A stretch of 64,000 bases of DNA, taken from assembly GCA_023548195.1 (NCBI GenBank), contig JAJHZJ010000808.1, positions 6,998,389 through 7,062,388 of the forward strand, in the 5' to 3' direction. The position numbers and the translations under genes are program-made. Below are positions 12,083-24,039 of this stretch, in pieces. The DNA comes from Bettongia penicillata ogilbyi (Eukaryota; Chordata; Mammalia; Diprotodontia; Potoroidae). The first letter of the stretch is position 1. Each line of letters begins with the position of its first letter. Below the pieces are notes generated by a model. That model was not told the DNA's origin. It did no database searches and was given only the letters and a program-made list of their open reading frames with translations.

Positions 12083-13900
12083 ATGCTTCAAACGTGTTTC
12101 TTGTATACAACATAATGTAAGATTCTGGTTTTTGCCCCCCCTCTGCTATCTGTTTCCATTTCATAGGAGAGTTCACTCCATTCACATTCAGTTATGATTA
12201 CTTACTGTATATTTCCCTTCATCCTATTTTTCCTCCTACTTCTCCTCTCTCTTCTTTTAATCATTTCCTCTTCAACAGTGTTTTACTTCTGTCTAACGCC
12301 TCCCTGATCTGCCTTCTCTTCTGTTAGTCACCCCCACCCCATGTAATCTCCACCTCTCCTACTTTCCTGTTGAGTGAGATACATTTCTATATTCAACTGA
12401 CTTCATATATTGGCCCCCTTTGAGTCAATACTGATGAGAGTAAGGTTCAAGCAATGCCCCTTCTTCATCCTCCCACCTTTCCCTCTACTGAAGAGGTTTT
12501 TGCACCTCTTCATATGAATTAATTTACCCCATTCTACTCCCTTTCCTCTGAATCTAGTGTCCTTCTCTTTTATTTTTCTTGAAGCATTATGCTTAATTTT
12601 GCTAGTTGGTGATTCTTGTACTCATAGCTGCTTTGCCTTCCAGAACATCATGTTCCTGAGATTCTTTAATATTGCAATGGTTAAGTCCTATGAAATCCTT
12701 ATTGTGCCTACCTGATATTTGAATTCTTTCTTTGTGGCCACTTGTGGTATTTTTCCCCTGACCTGATAGAGTTGTTATTTGGCTATTAATATTATTTGAA
12801 GTTTTCATTTTGGGAGCTTTTTTTGAGGTGATTGGGGGATTCTTTTATTGTTTATTTTGCCCTTTAGTTCTGGGATTTCAGGGCAGTTTTCCTTGATAAT
12901 TTTTTGAAAGATTCTGTCCAGGTCTTCTTTTTGCTTATGGTTTTCAGAAAGTCCAATGAGTCTAACATTGACTCTCCTGGTTCTATTTTCTAGGTCAGTT
13001 GTTTTTCTCGTAAGTTTTTTACATTTTCTTCTAATTTTTCATTCTTTTGAATTTGTTTGATTCTTGATGTCTCATAGAATCATTAGCTTCCACTTGCCCA
13101 ATTCTAATTTTGAGCTTCTCCTGTCCAGTTAGCTTTTGTACTTCTTTTTCTATTTGGCCAGCTGCACTTTTTAAAGAGTTTTTCTCTTCAGTGAATTATT
13201 GTTTCTCCTTTTCTATTCCTTTTCACAATTGTCTTGCATCAGTCATTTCTTTTCTCAGTTTTTCTATGTTCCTTTTTTTATGAGTTCTTTCTGGGCTTGA
13301 GACTATTTCCCATTTTTCTTTGAGGTTTTTCCAATAGCTGTTTTGATATTGTTGTCCTCTTCTGAGTTTGTGTCTTCATCTTCCTTGTCACCATAAAAAC
13401 ATTCTGTGGTCAGATTCTTCTTTCTTGTTTTTTGCTTATTATTTTTGGCCTTTTCCCCTTTAAATTTGAGTTCTGCCCCTGGGTAGAAGGGCTACTGTGT
13501 CAGGCTTCTTATACCAGGGTCTGTAGGCCCTAACTGTTTGCCTGATGTTATGTGGATGTCACCTGAGACCCATGAGAGACCCTCATGTCTGGTACTGCAT
13601 TGAGAGTGTAAGGGGGTAGGTGGTTGACACTGTTCGAATCCAGAGGGGTCTGGCAGCTTACCTGATATTGGGTCCTAGTGCTGATATCTGGGGTGTTCTG
13701 AGGCTGATGTGGTGTTTCTGCATTCCCTTGGGGCTACCCTGAAGCATGTAGTGGTCTGGCTACTAGTGACTGTCTGCCCAGGGCTGTGATGAAGCACTGG
13801 GCTGTTCTCCCGTGGTTCTTGGAGCTGGCATTGACCTAGTCCCCCAGCTATGCTGAGGCACATGAGAGGTCATTGTGTTGTCATTTTCCTGCTTCACCAC
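11881..13900 (-). mobile_element. HAL1/L1-type element with decayed ORF1
   Basis: About 12,640-13,450 reverse-complements to L1/HAL1 ORF1. The RRM-side landmark 'gggcagttttccttgataat' (12,880) mirrors 'aaggaaaactgccctg' at 15,341, and 'ttctaggtcagttgttttt' mirrors 'acaactgacctgg' at 15,232. A coiled-coil-like AG-rich sense strand follows, then GC-richer 5' UTR-like sequence to about 13,900. No EN/RT region lies between this ORF1 and the 3' block, so it is either ORF2-less (HAL1) or internally deleted. A (TG)n at 12,051-12,081 lies inside. Confidence 0.55.
12051..12081. repeat. (GT)n microsatellite
   Basis: About 15 GT units inside the reverse L1/HAL1 block. Confidence 0.95.
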
Positions 13901-14081
13901 ACTGAAGCTCAGGACCTCCTTTTGGTTTGCTGCTGGCTTTCTGGGTCACTTCTTTTACTGAACTGTGTTCTCCTTTTACCCAAGTGAGATAAACTTTTAT
14001 TGCCAATCTTACATGTTTCTTCGGCCAACAGATTGTTTTGTCCTATCTTTTTGCTGATTTTTATGTTTTCAGAATTTTGAG

Positions 14082-15465
14082 GGGGAGGGCTGAGCCAAGA
14101 TGGTAGAGTAGAAAGACACATATATGCTAGCTCTTCTCTCACAGTCCATAAAATACCTGTAAAGAAGGACTCTCAACAAATTCTAGAGCAACAGAAGCCT
14201 CAGAACAATGGAGTGGAGGACATTTCTAGCCCTGAGTGACCTGAAAGACTGACAGGAAAGGTTTGTCACACTGGATGTGGAGCAGAGCCCAGCCCAGCCT
14301 TGGCCACATGGCACTGAGAGGAGAAGGACCCAGCAGGCTTCAGGGAAGGAATTTCCAGCAGCAGCGCAGATCCCTCAACCCACAGGTGCTAAAGGTCAGT
14401 GAGAAGGTTTTTTTCAGTAGACTGAGAAGGGAACAGGGTATCCCCATAACTCAGGTCTCCTCAGGTGGCAGCAGCAGAGGCAGCATTGGATGTGGGCTCC
14501 CAAGGCAGGCAGCTGCTTGCATCCATTGTTGAAGGCCTTATTGTAAAGCCCCTGAGGGAACTGAGCCCTGTTCGGTGGCCCTGCCCCAACCCTGAGCAGC
14601 TGATCTTAATCTTACACTGAATAGCAGCCTTGCCCCCCACCCCAAAGCCCCTGAGGCTTTGGAGCAGCTCATCTGAATCTCAGTCCCCAGTGCTGGCTTG
14701 GAGGAACTGGGGGCAAGGTAGTTGTGGAGAGGAAACTCAGAAGTCAAGTAACTGGCTGGGAAAATGCCCAAAAATGGGAAAAAAATAAGACCATAGAAGG
14801 TTACTTTCTGGGGGAACAGGTGTCTCCCCCCCATCCTTTCAGATGAGGAAGAACAAGCCATGCTGTCAGAGGAAGTCAAGGCCTTTGCCCCCAAAGGGAA
14901 CTTAAAATGGGCTCAGGCAATAGAAGACCTTAAAAAAACAAGTTAGCAGCTTACTAAAGGAGAATCAAAAATTGCTGAGGAAAATAATAGCTTTAAAAAG
15001 AGGTTAACTCAATTGGAAAAGGAAGTCCAAAAAGCCAATGAGGAGAAGGAGGCTTTAAAAAGCAGAATTAGCCAAATGGAGGAGAAGGTTCAAAAGCTCA
15101 TTGAAGAAAATAGTTCTTTGAAAGAGAGAATTGAGTTCAAGGAAATGAATGACTATGGGATAAACCAAGCAGTTAGCAAACAAAACCAAAAGTTTGAAAA
15201 AATAGAAGATGTGAAATATCTCATTGGAAAAACAACTGACCTGGAAAATAGATCCAAGAGAGACAGTTTAAAAATTATGGGACTACCTGAAAGCCATGAT
15301 CAAAAAAAGAACCTAGACATCATCTTTCATGAAATTATCAAGGAAAACTGCCCTGATATTCTAGAACCAGAGGGCAAAATAAATATTGAAAGAATCCTCC
15401 TGAAAGAGACCCAAAGAGAGAAACTCCTAGGAATATTGTGGCCAAATTTCAGAATTTGTTTGGGG
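14082..15465 (+). mobile_element. L1/HAL1 5' end and ORF1, 3'-truncated
   Basis: Starts with 'gggctgagccaagatggtag', the same 5' sequence as the element at 62,242 ('gaagagtcaagatggcag'). The two stay collinear through a roughly 680-bp GC-richer 5' UTR into ORF1. Similarity stops after 'ggccaaatttcagaattt' (about 15,450), so the 3' part is missing. That is unusual, because 5' truncation is the norm for LINE copies; a later deletion or rearrangement is more likely than a normal insertion. Confidence 0.7.
14764..15465 (+). pseudogene. L1/HAL1 ORF1 pseudogene
   Basis: In intact L1-type elements ORF1 encodes the RNA-binding coiled-coil trimer that coats element RNA. The likely start is the ATG at 14,764, but the frame breaks almost at once in an A-rich run. 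The readable part (from 15,013) has a heptad-rich segment ('EKEVQKANEEKEALKSRISQ') of about 45 residues. It then shows the start of the RRM-like domain ('NRSKRDSLKIMGLPES'). The coiled coil is shorter than in the copy at 62,925. The last about 30 codons before 15,555 are flanking sequence, not ORF1. The basic C-terminal domain is absent. Non-functional. Confidence 0.75.
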
Positions 15466-16369
15466 GCACTATTTTATGGTTGTTTGGAGGTGAATATGGA
15501 GAGTTACAGCAATTTACCGTTTACTCTACCATCGCGGGTCTCAAAATATTTTTAAAACTCTCAAGTTCACAGACCCCCAAGTTAAGAAATTCAGTTCTAT
15601 GGCATACTGAGATAGGTAACTTGTTCTTTCAGGAATTTCTACTGAGCAAAAATTAAGAACATATACAATGGAATTTATAGTATTATTTCCACAGATTTTC
15701 CCCATTCTTTTCCCCAAATGATTTCTTAATATTTTATCATTACATTACCATCTCTATCAAAATGGGATAGAATGATACAATCAGAAAAGTGGATTAGGCC
15801 TGAGAGGTAATTCAATTGCTAATTGAAAATGAATTTCCTAATAACCAAAGGAATAACTAGAAATTATTATACATGGGGCAGTTAAGGGCTAGAGGAGCTT
15901 ACTTGAAGTGTTGCTACTAGAAGTCTACCTGGGGAGATTGTATTTTATTGATGCCGAATAACTAGATGACTACCGAGAAAAGCAGGAAGAAAGGATTGGG
16001 TATAATGATAGAGCGAAGCAAATCTAAGGATGAAGATAATCTTGCCAGGTTTGGGACTGGGAAAGAAGGAATTCTCCCAGTTTCTATCTACCAGAAGAGA
16101 GAGGAAACATGACCCAAGACAGTGGTGTTGTCACTTAGTTGGAGATAGTTTTTTCACCATATTTAGGACGTTGCCAACATGTGATCATTCAGTCTTCCAG
16201 TGACAGGTAAGTAATTATCACAGAAGGCTATTTCAAATTTTTTATTGGTTTTAGTTATTAGACTCTTTTACTTTTCATTAAGTTGAAATCTGCTTCTTTG
16301 TGACTTTCACCATAAGGAGTCAAGCAGGATAAGTCTAATCAAGACATAGATGAAAATTATGTTAGTACA
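15466..16369. other. no recognised feature
   Basis: Follows the abrupt end of the L1/HAL1 copy. AT-rich, no named repeat. Confidence 0.5.
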
Positions 16370-16600
16370 TCCAGCAAAGTCATAGTAATAATGTTAATTT
16401 GTGCTTCCATAGAGTTTTACAATTTACCAACCATTTGTATTTGATATTCATATGATCCTTACAATAACCTTGTGAGGTGGTCATTATCTCTCTTTTTTTT
16501 TTAATAAGAGAAACTGAAACTCTGAAATATAGTGATTTGTCCAAGGTCATACTGTGGTGGAATGTTTTTCTGCATCGTATTCCAATGCCTTGCTGCCTTA
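16370..16600 (-). repeat. MIR-type SINE
   Basis: 'atgatccttacaataacctt', 'gtgaggtggtcattatctc', 'agagaaactgaaactctg' and 'tgtccaaggtcatac' give the reverse MIR order. Confidence 0.65.
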
Positions 16601-16619
16601 GATTAGGTAATACTATATC

Positions 16620-17425
16620 CACTTTAAATAAAATATTTCATATTTTAATGACCTATATCATATTGTTCATGTTACATTTCTTACCTTAGGACTGAATAAT
16701 TTTCGTCCTGCTGTGGGAAAATATCATTAACACAATTATGAAGAAAAAGCTGCTTACATTTCTCTGAAGGATAAACATTTGTTAGCTTAAGTGAGACACT
16801 TGTTTGATTACAAAAATAGTATCTGAGGCTTTGAAATCTGCTCAAGTGAAAAAAATGAATATGAAACCCTAATACAGTTGTGAGAATTCAAATATGTTGT
16901 GCTTTACTACCAGACTCCTTATGATGACTGTAGTGAAGGGCATAAGACTTTATTTCTGACTCAAAAAGGAAGACTAGCAATAAAAGTAGAAACCAGACCC
17001 TAATGAATAATTTTGATTATCATGTTTGGGGGCTATTGATATTAGTTCCACCCTCCCTCCCCCTTTAGGTTTTAGCTTTCTAAATTTTAAACAGTTAAAA
17101 ATGTCAGCCGATGAACTACGGCAATTAAGCATTTTTTATGGATAATCATTCCTCATGGGCTTTCCTATTTCATTTTTATCTCTTCCTACATCTTTTCTAT
17201 TGCACCCATATTGATTTAATGTGTATCTCAAATATCCTGCTAGTTTAGCAGGATCTCTCTGTTTTAATTCAAGGTGCATACCAAGATGCTATTATTTGCA
17301 AAGCTCCTTTTAGATGCATAGTTGGACCAGGTGACCACCAAAGTAATGTGACTTTTAGGGTATAGGGCTTTCATTTATTCCTTCCCTTGCTCTCTCTGTC
17401 CCAGTCTTCCTCCGTCTACCTGGCT
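16620..17425. other. no recognised feature
   Basis: AT-rich sequence, with nothing I can name. Confidence 0.5.
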
Positions 17426-17429
17426 GATC

Positions 17430-18580
17430 CTTAAAGTAACCCCAAACTGCAGAACTGAAGAGCTGCAAGAGGCTTCAGAGGCCACTTAGTCCAAACCATA
17501 CTGAAATATGATTTTCTTCTAGCATATCCCCAAAATCAGTCATTCAGTCACTCTTTGAAAGCTTCTACTGTATTCCATTGTAACAACAATAGCAATGGCA
17601 ATCTGACATTTATGTAGCACCTATAAGGCACTGTGTTAAGCTCTTTACAAATATTGTCTCATTTGATTCCTGCAAAAGCCATGAGCGGTAGGCAGGAAAC
17701 TGAGGCAAACAGGTTAAGTGACTTGCACAAGGGTATACAGCTAGCAAGTATCTGAAGTTAGGTTTGAACTCAGTTCTTTCTGACCCTAGGCTCTATTCAT
17801 TGTGGCATTAGCTGTACATATTAATTATTAGGAAGTTATTACTACCACTTAGCCAAAATCTACTCAGTAATTTCCATTCATTGATTGTTGCTGTAGCAGA
17901 ACTGTTTATTTTCTGCTTGAACAAAAGCATCTTTCAAATTTATGAAAAAAGCTATTAAGTTAACTATTCTGTGGACTGAACATTTAGAACTCTTTCAGCT
18001 GTTACTCCAGACTTATGGTTGTCATGGATGTCTTGATGTAATCTGTTGGTGTCTTTATATTTGGTATCCAAGATAAGCAAAATATTCCAGATGCTATCCT
18101 ACTAGAGCAAAGAAGAATGGGAACATGCAGATTATGACGAGGTTAGTTTTTTGGGCCATCATGTCGAGATTGGAATTTATGAAAATCTATAGATCTTTTC
18201 CATATGTATTGTTATCTAGTCATGTGCTATAGCTTGATCGATATTTTAAAGCCACTTGCATATTTTGCATACATTCCCATTAAATTATATCTTATTTTAT
18301 TTGCCCTTTCTATCCCACTGAGTTTTACTTTAATCTTAAATTCATCATCCAACATTTTAGTTATTTCTACTTTTGCATTACCTGCACATGTGGGAAAAAA
18401 AGACATTTATCTTTATCCATGTCAATGATGTTGATAAGCACAAAACCTAGAATTCATGTCTGGGAAACTCTAGTAGAGATGCTCCTACAAGTTTACTTTA
18501 ACGTATGAATAAATGAATGACTTCTTTTTGGATCTAATTATTAAACCAGTTTTGGTTCCATGTAACTCAGAAAAAGTAAT
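17430..18580 (-). repeat. CR1/L3-like LINE with nested MIR
   Basis: 'gcttcagaggccacttagtc' near the start and, past the nested MIR (17,585-17,815), 'gaagttattactaccac', 'gtatccaagataagcaaaa', 'acctgcacatgtggg' and 'aaccagttttggttcc' follow the same order as the copies at 6,285 and 36,080. No coding frame survives. Confidence 0.5.
17585..17815 (-). repeat. MIR-type SINE nested in CR1-like element
   Basis: Well-preserved reverse MIR: 'catttatgtagcacctataa', 'tgtctcatttgattcctgc', 'ggaaactgaggcaaacaggt', 'agtgacttgcacaagg' and 'tgaactcagttctttctg'. Confidence 0.8.
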
Positions 18581-18794
18581 AAAGGGTCTCCAAATAACTA
18601 CTACAAGGTGCCTGAGAGTAGGATTGAGATGAAGATATTGGAGACAGGGAAATTGGAATTTGCCATGACAAAGAGTTCGGTACGAGAGGGAGCTAACTCT
18701 GGGACTGTACTACTGGGGAATATTCACTGGTGGACTTTGTGGAAATTGAGGACATTAAAATCTATTCTAACTTGTTTGTGAAACACTTTCTACT

Positions 18795-18940
18795 CCATAT
18801 ACAAAGGATGGCACTAAGCACCAAAGGTTCAAAAACCAAAATTAAAAGAGTATTTGCCCTCAAGAACCTTACTTTTTCGTTCAGCTTGTTTTGTTGATTC
18901 ATAAAGCATGTATTGAATGCCTACTATGTGGGAGATCTCA
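18795..18940 (-). repeat. L2 3' tail fragments
   Basis: 'tttgccctcaagaacctta' and 'tgcctactatgtggga' are reverse L2 3'-end motifs, in two adjacent pieces. Confidence 0.45.
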
Positions 18941-18943
18941 TTT

Positions 18944-19010
18944 ATGTAAACAACAAATACTTTCAAGGACTATAGCTTCTATTGATTCTTTGATTCTTTT
19001 TTGTCGATTA
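18944..19010 (+). repeat. unassigned 66-bp dispersed segment, copy A
   Basis: About 86% identical by eye to 20,555-20,620 ('aaatactttcaaggacta' versus 'aaatactctcaaggacca'). Most differences are transitions. I do not recognise the family. Confidence 0.7.
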
Positions 19011-19014
19011 ATAG

Positions 19015-19379
19015 AACTTTCTGTGGACTATAATGGCAGACATATTTAGTGATTTGAGGTTTATAAAGCATTTTACATAATAAAGTTTCCTTTGAGCCTC
19101 ATAAAAATTCCATGAGTATGCCAAAGAGGTTTAAAACATGGAGTTGGTATCATAGACTGTGCTATCAATTTAAGAATTTTCTTGAGATTTCCAGGTAGTC
19201 CGGAAGAGAGAGGAGTGCTGCTATTTCCCCTTCCGCAGATTTGTCCAAGTTCTTTATTCCATGAACATCTCTGGCAAAAAGTCTTTCTCATAGATTTTTG
19301 AACTCCCCAAGAATTTTGTTTCTGTTGACCTACATTTTTTCATAGAGTTAACTTAAGCAAAACTCTTCACAAAAATAAA
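19015..19379. other. no recognised feature
   Basis: AT-rich, and no named repeat beyond a weak MIR-like 'tttgagcctcataaa'. Confidence 0.4.
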
Positions 19380-19645
19380 TATTTGTGATGCCTGGGGCAG
19401 CTTAGGTAGCCCAGTGCATAGAGGACTGGGCCTGCAGCCAAAAAGACCTGAGTTTCAATGTGGTCTCAGACTCTTTATATGATCTTAGTAAAGTCACTTA
19501 ATTGCTATCTACCTTAGTTTACTCATCTGCAAAATGAAGATTAAAAGACCCACCTTCCAGGGTTGTTGTGAGAATCAAATGGGATAGTACTTGTAAAGTA
19601 CTTAGAATGGTACCCAGCACATAATAGGCATTATAGAACTCCTAA
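19380..19645 (+). mobile_element. tRNA-type CORE-SINE
   Basis: 'ggcagcttaggtagcccagt' head, 'gacctgagtttcaatgtgg' at box B, then the CORE: 'ttactcatctgcaaaatga', 'cagggttgttgtgagaatca' and 'acccagcacataatagg'. Confidence 0.8.
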
Positions 19646-19649
19646 GTGA

Positions 19650-20140
19650 TGTTGATGATGACCGTGATTATGAAATCTAATTTTAAAAAGTCACTTTGTC
19701 TTACAAAGATCTATAAACCTGTATGATTTAAGAAGTCTTAGTGAATTCAGTATGTTAGGGTTCTTATTTTTTTCTTTCAGATTCAGGTTAGCCTTGAGCA
19801 CAGACAAGAAAAGAGCAAGTTTTATGTACAAACAGCACACATTTTAAAATAGGTATTGATTGAAAATATGGTTTTAAATTCTTGTTAAGCTCAAGGCTTG
19901 GTTGGTCAAGGCTCCCCAACACTGACTACAGTGTTATGTAGTTTATCAGCTCCTTGTATAGTGAGCACTCAGACTTATTTGTACAGCCTTTTTCTGAATA
20001 AGCTTGCTAGTATGTTACCTATAGGGTCTATGCACTTCTCACCTTGGAGTTGTTCGCTTCCTTGAGTTAGCTTACATACAGTGGAGGACAACTTATTAAA
20101 ATTGAACTCTTCAGTCCCTCCCTTCTATAGTAATGGGTTA
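19650..20140. other. no recognised feature
   Basis: Unnamed AT-rich sequence. Confidence 0.5.
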
Positions 20141-20142
20141 GC

Positions 20143-20785
20143 CAGCAATCATTTATCAAGCACTTACTATGTGCCAAGCACTACACTAAAGCAAGGAGGG
20201 GACAAAGTAAAGTCTCTAAAGGAGCATTCTTTGTAACAAGGAAGCATTCTTCGTTAACCGATTAGGTCTGTACAGCATATAAACAGGGGAGATAGTAATG
20301 TGAAATGGAAAGGCACTAGCAGCAAGGTGGACTGAAAAGAGCCACTTGTAAGAAGAGGAAGTTGAGCTGAGTCTTGAGGGGACAGTGAGAGCGCATGGCA
20401 TTCAAAGAATGGAAGGCAGTCATTGCCAAGGTATTGAGATGAGAGACAAGGACAGCTGCTAGGAGGCCAGTATGGCTGAAGCTTTGAGTGTATGGAGAGG
20501 ATGGATGATGAAGAACTTTAAAAGGAATTTTTTAAAAGGGGTATGAAAACAAAAATGTAAACGACAAATACTCTCAAGGACCATAGTTTCTATCGACTCT
20601 GATTCTTTTTTTGCCAATTAAAGGAGAGGCATTAAAGCTAATTAAGGAGTGGGGTAATATAGCAGACTCACTTTAAAAAATCACTTTGGCAGTTGAATGG
20701 AGGGTAGATTGGCATCAAGGGTGACTTGAGGCAAGGAGATAAGTTGAAAAATGGTAGCAGTAATTTAGATAACAGATGATAAGGA
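20143..20785 (-). repeat. L2 LINE 3' end and body
   Basis: Opens with reverse L2 terminus 'agcacttactatgtgccaag' and continues through 'tgagctgagtcttgagg', 'gaggccagtatggctg', 'gatgaagaactttaaaagg' and 'aaatcactttggcag', the reverse of L2 3' UTR and C-terminal ORF sequence. The unassigned 66-bp segment at 20,555 interrupts it. Confidence 0.55.
20555..20620 (+). repeat. unassigned 66-bp dispersed segment, copy B
   Basis: Partner of 18,944-19,010, sitting inside the reverse L2 copy. Its boundaries coincide with a break in L2 similarity, suggesting insertion. Confidence 0.65.
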
Positions 20786-20789
20786 ACTG

Positions 20790-21790
20790 TACTGGCATTA
20801 TGCTTGTGTAAGAGAAGAGGAAACACCAAGTGTTTGCACATTGCAAAAAAAAATTGACTTTTGTTTTATACTTTTTGTTATTTAAAATGGTCCATTTATT
20901 GCTATGCTTTTGAGATTTTTTTAATAGCTTAAATGTATATTGATAATTTGTCAGAGGCTTTTTCAACATCTCTTCATAATCATATGGTTTGGGGTCTTTA
21001 GTTCTATCGATCTTTAGTTTGAACGTGTACTTTGGAGAAATGGATTCTGAATGGCTTTAAAAATCAAGTTAAATTTAACACCTAGGATTTCTCTACTATT
21101 CAGTCTTTTCCTGGTTGAGTTTGCCACACTGGTCTCAGCTGAAAGTCAGGTTAAAGTTAACCTCTTTGTTATGTCAGTCTGAATGAAAGGAATTTAGTCT
21201 GACAGGATTTGTCTTTACAAATGTGTCTTATACTTTTCTGTAAACTCCCTACTTTCCTGGGCAGAGAGACTTAAAGCCAGTCTTAGTACACTTAGTTATT
21301 GAATATGTCTGTCTCTAATATCATATAATAATTATATTTATGTACATATATGTTTTCTTCCCACTTGAATTTTAAACTCAGTGAGGAACTTGGTTTTGGG
21401 ACTGTTGTTAGGAACTGTGCAGGAAGTATATCTGAATTGCCCAAACTAAATATTGAATTCTAAAGCTTCAGGCCATTTTTCAAATAGAGCCTAAGCTCTT
21501 TAAAAGAAAGAAGGAAAGAAATCCTATCCTGTTTTCTCAGGCTTTTCAGTGTTTTATATATCCAAAGCTTGGAGGGATCTTGTTGTAGATGGGGACATTA
21601 ATCTCTCCAAAAACAAAGTAAATATATCTGGGCACCTTCCCTTCCATTTTCTGAATATTTTACACTCAATCAATAGATTAGGAAGTGGGAGGGGGGAGAA
21701 GGAGCAGGGAGGGGGAAGATATATGCCAGGGAACTATGCTTAGGAGATCTATCATTGGCTTTATAATTCTTTAATTATTATTTTTTTTCT
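20790..21790. other. no recognised feature
   Basis: Mostly unnamed. A weak L2-like tail may lie near 21,345-21,400. Purine-rich tract at 21,685-21,720. Confidence 0.4.
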
Positions 21791-21794
21791 TTTT

Positions 21795-21900
21795 CTGTAT
21801 CTTGGTAACAAAGGAGAATTTATTTTTGTATCTCTCCTAATTCCCAGAACAGTGCTTTGTACATAATGGGTGCTGAATAAATTTTTGTGAATAAGTAATA
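21795..21900 (+). repeat. L2 3' tail
   Basis: 'cagaacagtgctttgtacat' and 'atgggtgctgaataaattt' are the L2 terminus in forward orientation. Confidence 0.65.
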
Positions 21901-21904
21901 AACA

Positions 21905-22605
21905 AAGGAATTTAATCCCCCACTGTTTAAACAGCATTAATAAATACTGACACAAACCAACTATTGTTTTTCTTAAAACAATAGAAACAAAAAAATTATG
22001 CTATTTGTAATACCATACATTATTAAAACTTTAACATTATTGTTGCATATAATTTGATATTTATAACATCTTGCTTTTCTTTTCATGATCGTTACTCAAA
22101 AGAGATTTTTTTCAACTTTATATGTGATTATGGCAAGTTTCTCCAAGCTGTTGTTTTAAGTTTTATGAAATGAAAAGTTTAGACTTTAAAAAAAATCACA
22201 TTTAATTTTATTAATGCTCAATTTTATATAAAGCCTGTTTGGAGGTTCCAAGTCGCTTTCAGCGAGGCTTTTTACCTCTGTCTTTGGACAATATGGGATA
22301 AATATATCAGTGTAAAATTTTATGCATAATTTTGCTTGTGTATTTTTAGACTTGACATTTTTCAGATAAACAATTATTTCAAATGAACAAATGGATATTT
22401 AAGCTTTCTTCCCTGCATTCTGGGTACTGATTAAGGCTTAAAAATTTCTTTTCTGATCTAACCATTCGATCTGATGACTCTACCCTTCAAAGTCCTAACT
22501 AGAGCAGAGTGGCTGGGACTTTGTCCGAGGTTGAAATTATAGAGGGTGCGTACAACATTTAAGTCCTTCATTGGGGTAGAAATTAATCGAATTCAGGATT
22601 TAGTA
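21905..22605. other. no recognised feature
   Basis: AT-rich, no named repeat. Confidence 0.5.
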
Positions 22606-22611
22606 AGATAG

Positions 22612-22880
22612 AAGCAGCTAGGGTGACCCAGTATATAGAGGGCTGGGTCTGGAGTCAGGAAGACTCATCTTCCTAAGTTCAAATCTGGCTTCAAATAGTT
22701 ATTAGTTTTGTGACCCTGGGCAAATCACTTAACCCTGCTTTCCTCAGATTTCTTATCTGTGAAATGGGAATAACAGTTCTAATCTCCTACCATTGTCATA
22801 AGAATAAAATGATATTTATAAAAATGCTTTACAAAACTTAAAGAGTTATGTAAATGCTAATTTTTATTATTATTAAGCTA
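22612..22880 (+). mobile_element. tRNA-type CORE-SINE
   Basis: 'gcagctagggtgacccagta' head, 'agttcaaatctggcttc' at box B, 'gtgaccctgggcaaatcact', and a CORE ending in ATT repeats ('tttttattattatta'). Confidence 0.8.
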
Positions 22881-22884
22881 CCCT

Positions 22885-23725
22885 ATCTGCTATACCCCTG
22901 CCCAAGACAGTATACCAGCCCTTTCATACCTTAACCTTCCTTACCTGTGGGAACCTGGGGCCCAGACTCCCCTACCAAATAAATTGAGGGCATTTTCTCT
23001 ATTACTGATCCAAAGCAAATTTGTTTTCACCTGACAAGTGTTCATTGACACTGTTTTTTTTAAAAGACTTTTCCTACTGATTTAATAAAGAAGACTTGTG
23101 GCTAAATCTTGTGATTAAAGAAGTGTTTCTTCAAACCTAGAAGTCATCCAAGAAGTTAGCTAGTTAACGGGTGAGGGATGCATTGTTCAGGTGAAGGCAG
23201 AGGTAAGTCACTCTGAGAAGTATAGACTCCTTGAAACTAAAACATAACGTTTTAATGAGAGTTGAAAAGTGAAAAGGAGAGATGGTGGAAAAGTAAACAG
23301 TCTTGGAGTGAGATGACTGCGGCTCCTTGAAGAGTAATTGCTTTTGACCCTTGTTCAGCTCAGTAGCATTATGAAACCTAACAATGGATATCCTTCTGAC
23401 ATGCTATAATACGATGCTTATAGCGTGATGGATTGGATTTCTCCTCTCTTCTCCTAGATAAGCCTAAAGGAAAATGGATAAGACAATAGCACATCATGGT
23501 TATTTGCTCATCTCTGTCTCAGGATTACTATATTTTGAGTTGCTAATATAACATTTCTTCTCTTTGTGCATATCTGTTTGGTCCTGCCTGAATCCATAAC
23601 ATAAACCTCCATAGAAAGATAAATATTCAGAGAAGAGATATCAGGGTACTCTCTTTCCTTTTGTTTCTTTTTAGATTTTGGACAAGACTTTGGAGATTGT
23701 TTAAATCGTTGATTCCTTCACATAT
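22885..23725. other. no recognised feature
   Basis: Unnamed sequence with no supportable ORF. Confidence 0.5.
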
Positions 23726-23729
23726 CCAT

Positions 23730-24010
23730 AATTCTGGTCCAACTGACCTTCTTCCTTTTCCCTGTTCATGACATTCAATCCCTTACCAATGTCCATTTTC
23801 ACTAGTGGTCCTTCAAGTCTAGGAAGCACTGCTCTCATCGTTATTTTGTAGAATCCCTAGCTTCCTCTAAAACATAGCTGAGGTGCGTTGGGACTTTGCT
23901 GATTTCCCCAGGTATTAGTGTCCCCTCTTTCTATCACCCTGGGTCCACTTTTTACACACTATGTACTTATATTAACTTATTCGTTGTGTAAATTATATAA
24001 GATGATTCTC
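23730..24010 (+). repeat. L2 3' UTR-like segment
   Basis: 'gaatccctagcttcctctaa' and 'acatagctgaggtgcg', then 'ttagtgtcccctctttc', follow the L2 3' UTR order with strong divergence. Confidence 0.45.
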
Positions 24011-24039
24011 AGATCTATTTGTTCATTCCCTAACTCTCT

